Below, piece after piece: positions 18,201 to 26,116 of a stretch of 63,167 nt of DNA; the stretch's first letter is position 1; every line of letters starts with the position of its first letter. Both the position numbers and the translations under genes were made by a program. The stretch is from Prevotella conceptionensis 9403948 (GTDB taxonomy: Bacteria; Bacteroidota; Bacteroidia; Bacteroidales; Bacteroidaceae), in the NCBI RefSeq assembly GCF_000312305.1, contig NZ_HE999444.1:201960-265126 (forward strand). Direction: 5' to 3'. The notes under the pieces were generated by a model. That model did no database searches. It saw only the letters and a list, made by a program, of their open reading frames with translations, and had not been told where the DNA came from.

Positions 18201-18462
18201 CGTCTTTGTATCCCACGTACGAGATGGTGATGGTGTAGGGGCCTCCTACGCGCATACCCTGTATGGAGTAGCGGCCTTTCTCGTTGGTTATGCCGTTGTA
18301 GCGAGTTCCTGAGGGGTTGTGTACAGCCACCACGGTGGCCCCAATAACCTCTTCACCGCCGGCAACAACCTTTCCGTTGATACCCGATGTTGTAACCTGT
18401 GCCATGAGGGGGGATGTGAGGAACATCACAATGGCGAACAGAAAAAACAATCTTTTTTGCAT
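15229..18462 (-). CDS. TonB-dependent receptor, Oar-like, with CarboxypepD_reg-like domain
   Basis: 1077 residues. Signal peptide (about 1-21, ending SPLMAQ). Residues about 25-110 form a carboxypeptidase regulatory-like domain (GINGKVVAGGEEVIGATVVA, GYKDEVVENVNLALGE), then a plug (IDNTPTVNRNIYDV, IEQIQVVASPFDIRQSGFTGG, INAITKSGTNEF) and a long 22-strand-type barrel ending in RWHAQVGLRVTF, whose terminal aromatic fits outer-membrane insertion. The Oar-like layout has no SusD partner next to it, so this is probably not a classic Sus pair. Ligand unknown. A strong terminator follows; the upstream space has a -7 element at 18524-18531. Confidence 0.9.
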   Translation of the reverse strand: MQKRLFFLFAIVMFLTSPLMAQVTTSGINGKVVAGGEEVIGATVVAVHNPSGTRYNGITNEKGRYSIQGMRVGGPYTITISYVGYKDEVVENVNLALGETSVFNADLKEDAKLLGEVTVTGKAGVGTTGASTQFSKTQIDNTPTVNRNIYDVATLSPLVKANKKGGITIAGANNRYNSFQIDGMVSNDVFGLSSGGTIGNQTNANPIALDAVEQIQVVASPFDIRQSGFTGGAINAITKSGTNEFKASAYTYYTDENLYGQWNQNTRMKEKYQNESTKTFGATFGGPIVKDKLFFFASAEYKKNTYPATYYAGAPGYFMTLDMAKAIADRYETITGIREDYSRPDITSGAFSLMSRIDWNINSNNKFSLRYQFNDSYKDEISSSYNTYNFVNSGYKRVNNMHSFVAELNSHLSRSLYNELRVGLTMVRDRRDIPYRAPNVAMSKVGAYDPITKVETAGDKYINIGTEYSSGLNALEQNIWVLEDNLSWYLGNHNITFGTHNELYDMKNSFMQAFTGRYSYGSKGMGGITAFMTDKASEFTWNHADTNITGTREWKTPFKSGQVGFYVQDKWDLNTLLQFTYGVRLDIPYYVNNPSTNKDFNASDFSTKHDAVVGRKPKSVLMFSPRFGFRWYTDETHKTMLRGGLGIFNGRAPFVWIENAWANTGIEQKGVSIRANSKTGALAPSFETYKNNAEEAAHAPGLNAVPVKPNIATVARNFKFPQVFRANLAWEQQLPWDMKFTLEGLYSRNLNNVWFENLALVNEGKRVYAVEGAENSSTIFYASKPGSYSSIVNMKNTNKGYSYSLSAQVEKSFKFGLDLMANYTFGRSYSVNDGTSSIALSNWGYYYNVDPNEPVLAASMFDIPHRLVVTANYNSKRYGNGRWQTHVGLTYNGSSGQRYSLTMSDSQNESFNGDYRKGNTLLYIPTKDELAKMKFVDKKVGSRTITADEQKAQFEQWIEGDSYARKHRGQYAERNSHLTPWENQFDLHISQDFYYLKGRGSKIELVFDILNVANLLNKNWGTTYGSVYNINKLQVQGVEDGAAADTKVASFQYFDNTPFVSDVASRWHAQVGLRVTF

Positions 18463-18523
18463 AGTGATTACAAAAATTAATTAATAAGAAAACTTTTTTA
18501 TAACCCCTCGGGGGATTATAATG

Positions 18524-18555
18524 CAAAATTAATTCTTTTTCCGTGAAGTAGAAAG
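18524..18555 (-). promoter_or_regulatory. Probable promoter of the TonB receptor
   Basis: Minus strand TAATTTTG (18524-18531); at the 20-bp distance the -33 element is only TTTC (18551-18554). Leader of about 60 nt. Confidence 0.45.
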
Positions 18556-18716
18556 CGTTGTAAAGGAAATGTTGCCACACGTAAGAAAATATTTCAAGCG
18601 CACCGAATACGGCTGCAAGAAACGTTATAAACAGAAAAAGAAACGCCTCAACGTTTCTTCTACCTTATATATGTTGCTATCAAAATAATCCTGAATATGG
18701 TGGGCTGTGTGCCGAG

Positions 18717-18789
18717 AGCGGTAAACGAGGCTCGAACTCGCGACCCCCAGCTTGGGAAGCTAGTGCTCTACCAACTGAGCTATTACCGC
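18717..18789 (-). tRNA. tRNA-Gly (CCC)
   Basis: 73 nt; acceptor GCGGTAA pairs with TTACCGC, discriminator T; D arm GCTCAGTTGGTAGAGC; anticodon loop TTCCCAA gives CCC; T arm GAGTTCGAGCCTC. CCA is not encoded. Confidence 0.95.
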
Positions 18790-18794
18790 ATTTG

Positions 18795-18867
18795 AGCCGA
18801 TACCCGGACTCGAACCGGGGACCTATTCATTACGAATGAATTGCTCTACCAACTGAGCCATATCGGC
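18795..18867 (-). tRNA. tRNA-Thr (CGU)
   Basis: 73 nt; acceptor GCCGATA pairs with TATCGGC; anticodon loop TTCGTAA gives CGU; T arm CCGGTTCGAGTCCGG. It lies 5 bp upstream of tRNA-Gly, so both come from one transcript. CCA is not encoded. Confidence 0.95.
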
Positions 18868-18912
18868 CTTTCCCTATTAATTTCCTAATGGGGCATTATC
18901 TCAAATGCGGTG

Positions 18913-18944
18913 CAAAGGTAGTTGTTTTTTCGATAAGCACCAAA
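18913..18944 (-). promoter_or_regulatory. Promoter of the tRNA-Thr/tRNA-Gly transcript
   Basis: Minus strand TTTG (18941-18944), 20-bp spacer, TACCTTTG (18913-18920): a full consensus match, 45 bp before tRNA-Thr. Confidence 0.8.
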
Positions 18945-19473
18945 TGTTTTGCCGATTTTATTCGCCAGTAATGTGGAAATATCTTCCCAATGGCCATTGC
19001 ATGACTATCGTGTCGCCAGGGTATATGCACGCCAATCCCTATTTGCCGTAAAAGCAATTGGGGACTTAGGCATTAACTTCTATTGAAAGAGACAGGGTTC
19101 TTTTATGGGTTTGGACGTTGATGTCCATGATATGGACAGTTGCTATCTTAAACGTACCTTTACCGTTGGTAATGGTTCTCGGTTTCTGTTTGCCATCATC
19201 GTTAGCGCAACTATCCGATAGCCGACAATCGTTTTTTTCGGTAAATGCGAAAAGGAAATGGCTGCTATATGTGAAAAAGCTCACGTTCATCCTGGTTGCA
19301 TGGGCCAATCCAACGAAAATACGAATGCCACATAAAGCACTTAAAAGAGGCAAATGTGCAGGTTTAGAAATGATGAGGCCTTCAAGTTAAAGCATTTGTG
19401 CGTTTCACTACAGGCGTCTAAGGGTTTATGCAGAACAACCTAAAAGACTTCAGGGTGATTTTTAGAACCTTCC
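18945..19473. other. Intergenic, no supported gene
   Basis: A minus-strand frame at 19066-19353 has a short stretch (TITNGKGTFKI) that recalls the end of a carboxypeptidase regulatory-like domain, so it could be a scrap of an old TonB-receptor gene. Nothing else is recognisable. Confidence 0.4.
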
Positions 19474-22044
19474 TTAAAAGTGCACAAGCAGCCCGAAGAG
19501 GGCTTGTCTTCCTCTTAAAGGTAGGTCGAAACGGGTGGTGTTTAACCCTGCGCTTTGCACCACGATGTAGTGTTTGGCGTTAAGCAGATTGTCCATCGTG
19601 CAATGGGCTTCCAGCTTTCTGCTGATTTTGAAGCGGATTTCGCCATCAAGCATGTGGCAGTTCTTATACTTGGAGGGTGCCACCTCGTTGAGCAGATGGT
19701 GGTATTTCATGCGAATGTCCCATCTCTTTGTGGGGAAGAGATAGGCGGAGATATCCGAAGCAACGGATGATAGCGCATCAGAGTGGGCGTAGGCATTGCG
19801 GTCCCAGAAGAGCGAGCCCCGAAGTTTGATGTTCAACCGCATCCACTTTATTTTCTGATAGTCGGCCGCCACCTCCAGGGCGAGTACGTTGGCATGGTTG
19901 CTCGTCTGCAAGTTGGATTGCGAAAGCAGGTATGTTGAAAGCGAATAAGCCAAGGAAGACTTCAAGGAGAGGCCCGCATCTGTGAAACTTTTTCCCCAAT
20001 CAGAGTTTATCATAAAGGAACGGCTGCGGTTCTTCCCGTTCTTTTCTGTCAAGATGGTGTGTTGGCTGGTATATCCATAATCGATGTAGCTCTCTCGTTG
20101 TTCTTCGTTGTAGGCTATGGTAAGGTTGCAGAACAACATTGTGGCCAGGTTTTGGTAGGAAAGGCTGCTCGAAATTCGGTTGCTGCTGCTGAAGCACGGC
20201 ATCGGGTAAGAGCGGAATGTTGTGCGGTGGGATATTCGCAGCGGTTGGAGCGAATAAAAGCTGGCAAGAGCGTCGCTTTTGTTGGAAGATAGTGTGAGCT
20301 TTGCCTTCCAATGATGGTTTAGCTGACACTTGATATGCAGGTATGGCGAGATGAAGAGCAGGCTGCGCCGATGGTTGAAAGGCGCAATGCTGGCATGCAG
20401 CCATTCAAAGGGCAGTTCCATTATGATGCTGCTGTTGGTGTTCCACGTTATGGTATAGCTTGGAATTAACCCATATCGCATGCTTCTGCGATGAACGAGG
20501 TTTCCTGCATCGTACGCGTTGTCCTTATATTGAAATGCGGCTCTCAGTTCGAGGTAGTTGCCAAAGAGGGGGAAAGCAGTGGTAAGGGTGTTCTTGGTGT
20601 GCCAAGATTTCAGCGTGTAGGCATTGTCCGAGTTGTAAACGGGCAATGAATCGGAAAGGCTTTGCAGGCCCTCGCTTCGGTCAAGACACCTTGTTAGCGA
20701 CTTAAACTGCAACACCCTGTCTCCCCAGGAGAAAGACGACGTGAGGTAGTTTTGCACGTAAACGGGGCGTTGGCGTATGGTTTCACGTATGTTTTCGCCA
20801 TTGCTGTTGAGAGAGTTCACGTTGCAAAAGCTGTTGTAAGCGTAACGCAATTCGTCGGCAACATACGCCGTGGCACTGTTCAGTTCGTATTTCAAGATGG
20901 GTAACAACGTGCAACTGCGATGAGCCAGGTGTTTTTCCTCGTCGAGATTTACAACCGTTGTTCCGCCATAAGTGTAGTTGTGCCTGCTGTCGTAGTGCGA
21001 ATGGTCGTTATAGGTAAGCAAGTTAAACCTCAATGTGGCCACCTTCGAAAGACCGACAAGGTGGTTGAGGGTTGCCGAATAGGATTTGTTGAAGACATAG
21101 CGTTGCATGGGCAGGCTCTCTTGAAAGCCTGAACCGGGCAACAACGAAGGGGGTAGGGGTTCGTATGCATCTAAGTCCGTGAGGTCTATGTGCTCGCGGG
21201 TTTCTTCAGACAGGTCTTTTCCCCTGTTGTTCGTCTTTCCGGTGAGCATTAGCTGGCTTGTGCCCAGTATTTGTGTAAGGAAAACACTGCCATCCCACAA
21301 TGTGGAATGCCCATAGCCCATTGCACCGCTCACCTCGCCGAATGGGCGGGCTTTGTGAGATTGTTCCATGCGGATATTAAGGGCTGCTTTTTCAGAAACC
21401 TGTTTGCCTTGAAGCATCCTCACAGGCTGGTGGTTTTCCATCACTTCTACCGCTCTCACCGCATCGACCGGCATATTGCGCGTGGCCTGGTTGTAGCTGT
21501 TGCCCAACAGGTCTCTGCCTTCGATGTAGAATTTGTTGATGGCCTTTCCCTGATAAGACACCATTCCGTTGTCTGCAACCTTTATTCCTGGTAGTTTCTT
21601 CAGCACGTCCTCCAAATAAGAGTCGCCCCTGGCGGCGAACGACTTGACGTTAAAGACGAGCGTGTCGCCTTTGGCACTGATGGGAGGTGCCTTAATGGTT
21701 ACTTCTCTGAGGGCGATGCTATTTTCGGTGAGCCAAACTCTGTTGGACGTGCCAGTAGAAAAGGCGGAGACATCCCTTGATAGTTTGACATAACCGAGCG
21801 CAGAGAATACCAGATGGTCCCGGGCGCATGCACTCACACTCAACTTGCCATTGTTGTCGGCAAGGGCATAGTTTTTTATTTTACCTTCTAGTGACAACAC
21901 GCGGCACACGGCCTTGTCCACAGGTTTGCCAGACAGGGAGTCTAAGACGACAAAATCCAACGTGAACTCGATCTGGTTCTGCTGTGCCCAAATCGTGTTC
22001 ATGTTGGTAAGTGTGATGATGAGTGCAAGCAAGCGGTAGGCCAT
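19474..22044 (-). CDS. Outer-membrane beta-barrel protein (TonB-receptor-like) with carboxypeptidase-like N-terminus
   Basis: 856 residues from the ATG at 22042-22044, which gives signal peptide MAYRLLALIITLTNMNTIWA; a frame extending to 22080 would run into the previous gene. A regulatory-like domain follows (VVLDSLSGKPVDKAVCRV), then a plug-like segment (DTLVFNVKSFAARGDSYLEDVLKKLPGIKV, with DGMVSYQGKAINKFYIEGRDLL), the hallmark of the OMP_b-brl_3 family of TonB-linked barrels, and a barrel to the C-terminal aromatic (LLVHF). Translation is probably coupled to the GLPGLI gene: its TGA and this ATG are separated by one base. Known: GLPGLI proteins are regularly paired with such barrels, perhaps in peptide or metal uptake. 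Confidence 0.85.
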   Translation of the reverse strand: MAYRLLALIITLTNMNTIWAQQNQIEFTLDFVVLDSLSGKPVDKAVCRVLSLEGKIKNYALADNNGKLSVSACARDHLVFSALGYVKLSRDVSAFSTGTSNRVWLTENSIALREVTIKAPPISAKGDTLVFNVKSFAARGDSYLEDVLKKLPGIKVADNGMVSYQGKAINKFYIEGRDLLGNSYNQATRNMPVDAVRAVEVMENHQPVRMLQGKQVSEKAALNIRMEQSHKARPFGEVSGAMGYGHSTLWDGSVFLTQILGTSQLMLTGKTNNRGKDLSEETREHIDLTDLDAYEPLPPSLLPGSGFQESLPMQRYVFNKSYSATLNHLVGLSKVATLRFNLLTYNDHSHYDSRHNYTYGGTTVVNLDEEKHLAHRSCTLLPILKYELNSATAYVADELRYAYNSFCNVNSLNSNGENIRETIRQRPVYVQNYLTSSFSWGDRVLQFKSLTRCLDRSEGLQSLSDSLPVYNSDNAYTLKSWHTKNTLTTAFPLFGNYLELRAAFQYKDNAYDAGNLVHRRSMRYGLIPSYTITWNTNSSIIMELPFEWLHASIAPFNHRRSLLFISPYLHIKCQLNHHWKAKLTLSSNKSDALASFYSLQPLRISHRTTFRSYPMPCFSSSNRISSSLSYQNLATMLFCNLTIAYNEEQRESYIDYGYTSQHTILTEKNGKNRSRSFMINSDWGKSFTDAGLSLKSSLAYSLSTYLLSQSNLQTSNHANVLALEVAADYQKIKWMRLNIKLRGSLFWDRNAYAHSDALSSVASDISAYLFPTKRWDIRMKYHHLLNEVAPSKYKNCHMLDGEIRFKISRKLEAHCTMDNLLNAKHYIVVQSAGLNTTRFDLPLRGRQALFGLLVHF

Positions 22045-22045
22045 A

Positions 22046-22921
22046 TCACTCCATTTCCATGGGATTGTATGGCTTAGCACTCACGGTGGCCTTCACGTCG
22101 TCGGGGATGGTTACGCCGCTGCTTGTTAGCGCGCTGACGGGGTCTGCACAATAGTTCTTGTATATCTTCCTCACAGTTTCGCGGTTTGTCTTTACGATGT
22201 CTGCCTTGGCCCAGAGATAGATGGGCTTATAGCCATGTACTTTCTCCAAGCCGTTAAGAACAAAGTCGAAATGCCCTCTTGTGTCGGTTACGCGCAGCAC
22301 AAGCCCCGGCAGTCCGTTGAATTTGTAAGGACCGTAAGGCATGGCTATGTCGGGCGAATACCAAGCGATATAGGTTCTGCCGAACAGCTCTGTCTCTGCC
22401 TTGTTGCATTTGTATCCGGCAATTGTGGAGTCCCCTTCCATCAACTTCCATTTCATCGGGGGGCAATTCTCTACATATTGGTATTTTTTGTTTCGCATTC
22501 CAGCTGTGCGCTGCACGATGTACTGGCTTTTGTTTTTGTCGAACACTATCCCTTCCTTGAATTGTACTTTCTTTAAGGTAGAAAGCATGAGGGCAGATGC
22601 TTCTGCCACGGGTGTTTCTTCTCGAGAAACCGCATCGCAAATCGAGTCGAAGGCCAACTCGTAATAATCGCAGAAACGGTTGTAGTTGTCGCCCATCTCC
22701 AATATGGTAACTCCCCGGCGTTTGTCTTCTGGGTGAGCAGCGTCTCTAACAAAGGTGTAGGCATAGGTTGCCATGTACTTTGCTGGTTCGAGTATCGTCT
22801 TGGCTATGCTGTCTCCCTTAACCCGTGTCTTCCCTGTTGAGTTTCCCCAATTGATGGTTTGCGCCAGGGATGGAACAACGAGGCAAACAAGCAGCATGGT
22901 CGTCATCATGTTTCTTTTCAT
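22046..22921 (-). CDS. GLPGLI family secreted protein
   Basis: 291 residues. Signal peptide MKRNMMTTMLLVCLVVPSLA. The family motif appears as PYGPYKFNGLPGLVLRV near residues 200-216, preceded by AWYSPDIAMPYGP; IAGYKCNKAETELFGR is also typical. Family function is unknown; members are secreted or periplasmic proteins of Bacteroidota, next to TonB-linked barrels. It is the first gene of a two-gene operon with a promoter at 23278-23309 and an unusually long leader of about 350 nt. Confidence 0.9.
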   Translation of the reverse strand: MKRNMMTTMLLVCLVVPSLAQTINWGNSTGKTRVKGDSIAKTILEPAKYMATYAYTFVRDAAHPEDKRRGVTILEMGDNYNRFCDYYELAFDSICDAVSREETPVAEASALMLSTLKKVQFKEGIVFDKNKSQYIVQRTAGMRNKKYQYVENCPPMKWKLMEGDSTIAGYKCNKAETELFGRTYIAWYSPDIAMPYGPYKFNGLPGLVLRVTDTRGHFDFVLNGLEKVHGYKPIYLWAKADIVKTNRETVRKIYKNYCADPVSALTSSGVTIPDDVKATVSAKPYNPMEME

Positions 22922-23277
22922 ACGCTGAAATTTTTGTCGAACAGTGTGGCCAACGATGAAGGGTTCTTATTCGGCAGGAATGTTAATCGCCACAAGGGGC
23001 TTCATCAATGGCCAAAACCTGCTCTATTGTATTCTCCAAAGTGGTTCTGTCTGTGTCAATAGTGTACAACTTTTCCACAAGACGTGGCTGCACAAACAAC
23101 ATCCTTACGGAATTAGGTACTTGTAGGAAGGTGCATTACTGCCAAGCTTTTTCATAATCTATATGTTTTAAATAATGTGACATTTCCTCAGAGGTTTAAA
23201 TCATAATAGCCGTTTATCGCTTTCACCATTATAAAAGGGTATCCGTCGGGCAATTCGGAAATAGGCGATTGTATTTG

Positions 23278-23309
23278 CAAAGTTAATTTTTTTTCGTAGA
23301 AGTGCCAAA
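23278..23309 (-). promoter_or_regulatory. Promoter upstream of the GLPGLI operon
   Basis: Minus strand TTTG (23306-23309), 20-bp spacer, TAACTTTG (23278-23285). It lies about 357 bp before the GLPGLI start. The leader 22922-23277 has no coding capacity I trust and no riboswitch I recognise. 23310-23576 also shows nothing. Confidence 0.65.
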
Positions 23310-23576
23310 TGAAATACGAAAATGTGCTAAGGCATATTCTAAAACATCCTCCGTTATGCCTTTTCTCCTTCTTAAAGTTCGTTCTTCACTGTCACCTTGC
23401 CTTTATTTGTCATCGTTTACTTGCTCTTTCAAGTGTATAGCGAACAAAGCCCTATAAAGAAGGAAATAAGTGCAATCTGCAAGGATGAAACCGAAAGATG
23501 TGGTAAAGATAATTTTTTGAACCTGCCTTAATGGGTTGAATGCGAAACGAAGAACTGCTTTACTGGGTCATAGACT

Positions 23577-23788
23577 TGTAGGGTTGTGAGTTGGTAGGGT
23601 TGTGAGTTGGTAGGTTGGTGAGTTGGTAAGTTGGTGAGTTGGTAAGTTTGTGAGTTGGTAAGCTCGTGAGTTGGTGAGTTGGTAAGTTGGTAAGTTGGTA
23701 AGTTGGTGAGTTTGTGAGTTTGTGAGTTGATGAGTTAATGAGTTGATGAGTTAATGAGTTAATGAGTTGATGAGTTTGTGAGCTCGAA
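23577..23788. repeat. 8-bp tandem repeats (GTTGGTGA/GTTGGTAA)
   Basis: About 26 consecutive octamers of the form GTTGGTRA, drifting to GTTGATGA and GTTAATGA. The period is 8, so all frames are traversed and coding is excluded. Confidence 0.9.
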
Positions 23789-23867
23789 GGCTCTTAATCG
23801 TGTGAGAAAGTGAGCATTTAAGTGCGCGTGCCCGCGAATTTTTATTTTCATTAGTCCGTAAGCCAAA

Positions 23868-23935
23868 AACTCACAAGTGTATCAACTCACAAGTTTATCA
23901 ACTCACAAGCTCATCAACTCACAAACTCAAACACT
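23868..23935. repeat. Inverse-orientation octamers (AACTCACA/AGTTTATC)
   Basis: Eight octamers, complementary in type to the tract at 23577-23788 and 80 bp away; together they could fold into a long hairpin. Confidence 0.85.
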
Positions 23936-23944
23936 TAAAAATAT

Positions 23945-24595
23945 TTTTTTTATTTTACGATGCTGCTCTAATTTTCACTCCGTTCTAGCGAAATTATAGT
24001 TTAAAAAGTAGGTAAATATCTACTGTTTCTAACCTTTCACTCATTTCGTTTTGTCTGTTTTTAAGGACATAAGCTACATTTTGCACCATTTTGCCTTTCT
24101 ATTTTGGTCGCCAACTCAAAATTTTTCAAGCCCAATAACCCGCTTTTTACCCCTAAAATCCTACTTTTTGACGACTATTTCGCCCTTTTCGGCCATGTAT
24201 CTCATGGTTCGAGAAGGTTTTATTTATACCATTGCAGCGGATATTTATGCTTTTCGCCTCGCATTTAGCACCATTTTACACTGCGTTTTGCACCATTTTA
24301 CCTTGCGTTTAGCACCAAAACACACTGCGTTTTGCGGCATATTGCACTGCGTTTTGCAGCATATTGCGCTGCATTTAGCACCAAAACGCACTTCATTTTG
24401 CTGCAAATCGTCCCAAAACGGGTATTAGTGGTGGTCCGTTTAAATAAAAATACATTTTACCCGCATGTACAACTACCCCCTTTTGATGCCAAAACAAACC
24501 TCCGCGAGAATCGATTTTTTGCGACAAGATGAGCGGTTGGTGGACAAAAAGGGTACTTATAATGTTAAAATACTTGCAGAAAAGCTTACAAAAAC
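23945..24595 (+). repeat. Dispersed 0.6-kb element, copy A
   Basis: The core runs from ACTCCGTTCTAGCG (23977) to GGGTACTTATAATGTTAAAA (ending 24570), with weaker matches to the other copies out to about 23945 and 24595. Shared landmarks include TATTTATACCATT-like and CCCCTAAAA blocks, CGCGAGAATCGATTTTT and, at 24261-24410, about seven 22-bp units of TGCGTTTTGCACC type. Frames within it (for example 24051-24428) are unlike proteins and are not conserved as frames between copies. Confidence 0.85.
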
Positions 24596-24825
24596 TGAGG
24601 CGTAGGCGGGCTTGTCAGTTGCGGATTTATAGTCAAACAGAATTGGGGTTGCAAAGCCATAGGTGCATCGTAAACAAACAAAAGTCCTCCTTATCCTCTG
24701 TGCAAGGGTTTATTGATGCCGTGCTACGCAATGTCTTGCATCCTTCAAACAACAATTTTCCAAAAGCAATTCTGTTTGACTATAAAAGAATGATGGGTCT
24801 GTCACGCGAAAACTGATAGGCTTGA

Positions 24826-24956
24826 AAAACACACGAACTCAACAACTCATAAACTCACGAACTCAACAACTCATGAACTCAACAACTCATAAACTTACGA
24901 ACTCACAAACTCACGAACTCACGGCCTTATAAGCTCACACCCTCACAAGATACTTG
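24826..24956. repeat. 8-bp tandem repeats (AACTCACG/AACTCAAC)
   Basis: About 14 octamers beginning AACTC. The tract follows element copy A, and is the inverse type of the octamers upstream of that copy. 24596-24825 has no supported gene. Confidence 0.85.
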
Positions 24957-25094
24957 TGGTGGCTTGCCCATTAGTGAAATGTTCACCAATACGCCAACCA
25001 CCACAAACATAATTAACCTTTGGGATAATACCCATTGTGGTTATTAGATGCGGATTGGAACCTTCTTCATTAGGTTTCCAAAATAGTCCAACCC

Positions 25095-25565
25095 TCAATC
25101 GTCGTGCTTAACGGTCACTCGTCCCGAATAGTTTCCTGCCTCGACATTTCCACTTTTCAACTGTCGTACACGGTAAGAGAGTGAGATATGGTCGCCGTCG
25201 TATCTGTATATGTCGACATAGCTTCCTTCGGCAAGCACTTGTTCCCAGCCTTTGGCTTCTACAACCTCTCCGTCGAATTCCCATTTGCCTCTTTGCGACA
25301 AGTCCAAACGTATGCCTATTGCCGCCTTGGGACAAGTTATGGATACGTCTATATCGTCTACATTCGACTTTAGTTTAATCTTGATACGCTCACCCTTATC
25401 CTCAATCTTGGCGCGTGTAATGGCGTAAGCCCTTGATTGAACAAACATTGTGTTGGGTGGTAAGTCGTCAACAATCTCATCATGGCTTTTGCTACAACTC
25501 GAAAATAAAGCGGCAATGGCCACGAAGGCAATGGCCAATAAAGGTAAAATCTTAATCTTTTTCAT
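25095..25565 (-). CDS. Hypothetical lipoprotein
   Basis: 156 residues. Clear lipoprotein signal: MKKIKILPLLAIAFVAIAA, lipobox ALFSSC (C24). The mature part is short and beta-rich (ERIKIKLKSNVDDIDVSITCP, VDIYRYDGDHISLSYRV, NYSGRVTVKHDD), suggesting a small beta-sandwich. I recognise no family. It stands alone; a -7 element (TATCTTTG, 25809-25816, minus) lies upstream beyond the palindromic repeats, which would then form part of its leader. Confidence 0.75.
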   Translation of the reverse strand: MKKIKILPLLAIAFVAIAALFSSCSKSHDEIVDDLPPNTMFVQSRAYAITRAKIEDKGERIKIKLKSNVDDIDVSITCPKAAIGIRLDLSQRGKWEFDGEVVEAKGWEQVLAEGSYVDIYRYDGDHISLSYRVRQLKSGNVEAGNYSGRVTVKHDD

Positions 25566-25580
25566 GATCTTAAATTATAT

Positions 25581-25802
25581 GTTCTTTTACGTTCCTCTAA
25601 AAGTGCGTTTTCTCGCCATGACAATGTCCGAGCAAGTTCAACGTTGTTCATTTGGCTTAACGAAAACGTTCTTTTCTCGTTCCTCTAAAAGTGCGTTTTG
25701 CCTTTCCACTTCGCTCAAAGCTCCGTGTTGGCGATTTCCAATTCTCGCCATGACAATGTTCGAGCAAGCTCGACGTTGTTCATTTGGCTTAACGAAAACG
25801 TT
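25581..25802. repeat. Two copies of a ~92-bp palindromic unit
   Basis: Copy 1 is 25581-25671; copy 2 is 25669-25802 and carries about 42 bp of extra sequence (25703-25744). Shared order: AAAAGTGCGTTTT, CTCGCCATGACAATG, a hairpin GTTCGAGC-AA-GCTCGA, then TTCATTTGGCTTAACGAAAA. A third copy, inverted, is at 62474-62567. Confidence 0.9.
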
Positions 25803-25986
25803 TGTTTGCAAAGATAGGCAAAAGGTATGTACGGCCAGCTGCGCATCACTCATTTATAAATAATACTATGCTTTTTTAACTGATTTTATTACATTGAGGT
25901 TGTTGTGAACGCCCCATTAAACAAGCGTATTAGGTAACCATACAAGAAGGATAATGTATCTGAAACTCCGAAAAAGGGGACTAAGG

Positions 25987-26018
25987 TTTGCCGTTGTCGA
26001 GGATATTTTATAAGTTTG
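25987..26018 (+). promoter_or_regulatory. Promoter of trpB2
   Basis: TTTG (25987-25990), 20-bp spacer, TAAGTTTG (26011-26018). Leader of about 90 nt to the ATG at 26117; no attenuator peptide is seen. Confidence 0.7.
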
Positions 26019-26116
26019 CATAGCAAAAAGAGCTATGCCGAACCAAGGCAGGCCTTGATATGTTACACGCAGGCGGCGCACGAAACAGGCCCCCCAACAA
26101 CTAAACACGAAGAATT

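Noticed and set aside
24051..24428. 125-codon frame in element copy A, and similar frames in copies C and D
   Set aside because: They translate the 22-bp units (FALRF, TAFC repeats), and the frame is not kept between copies.
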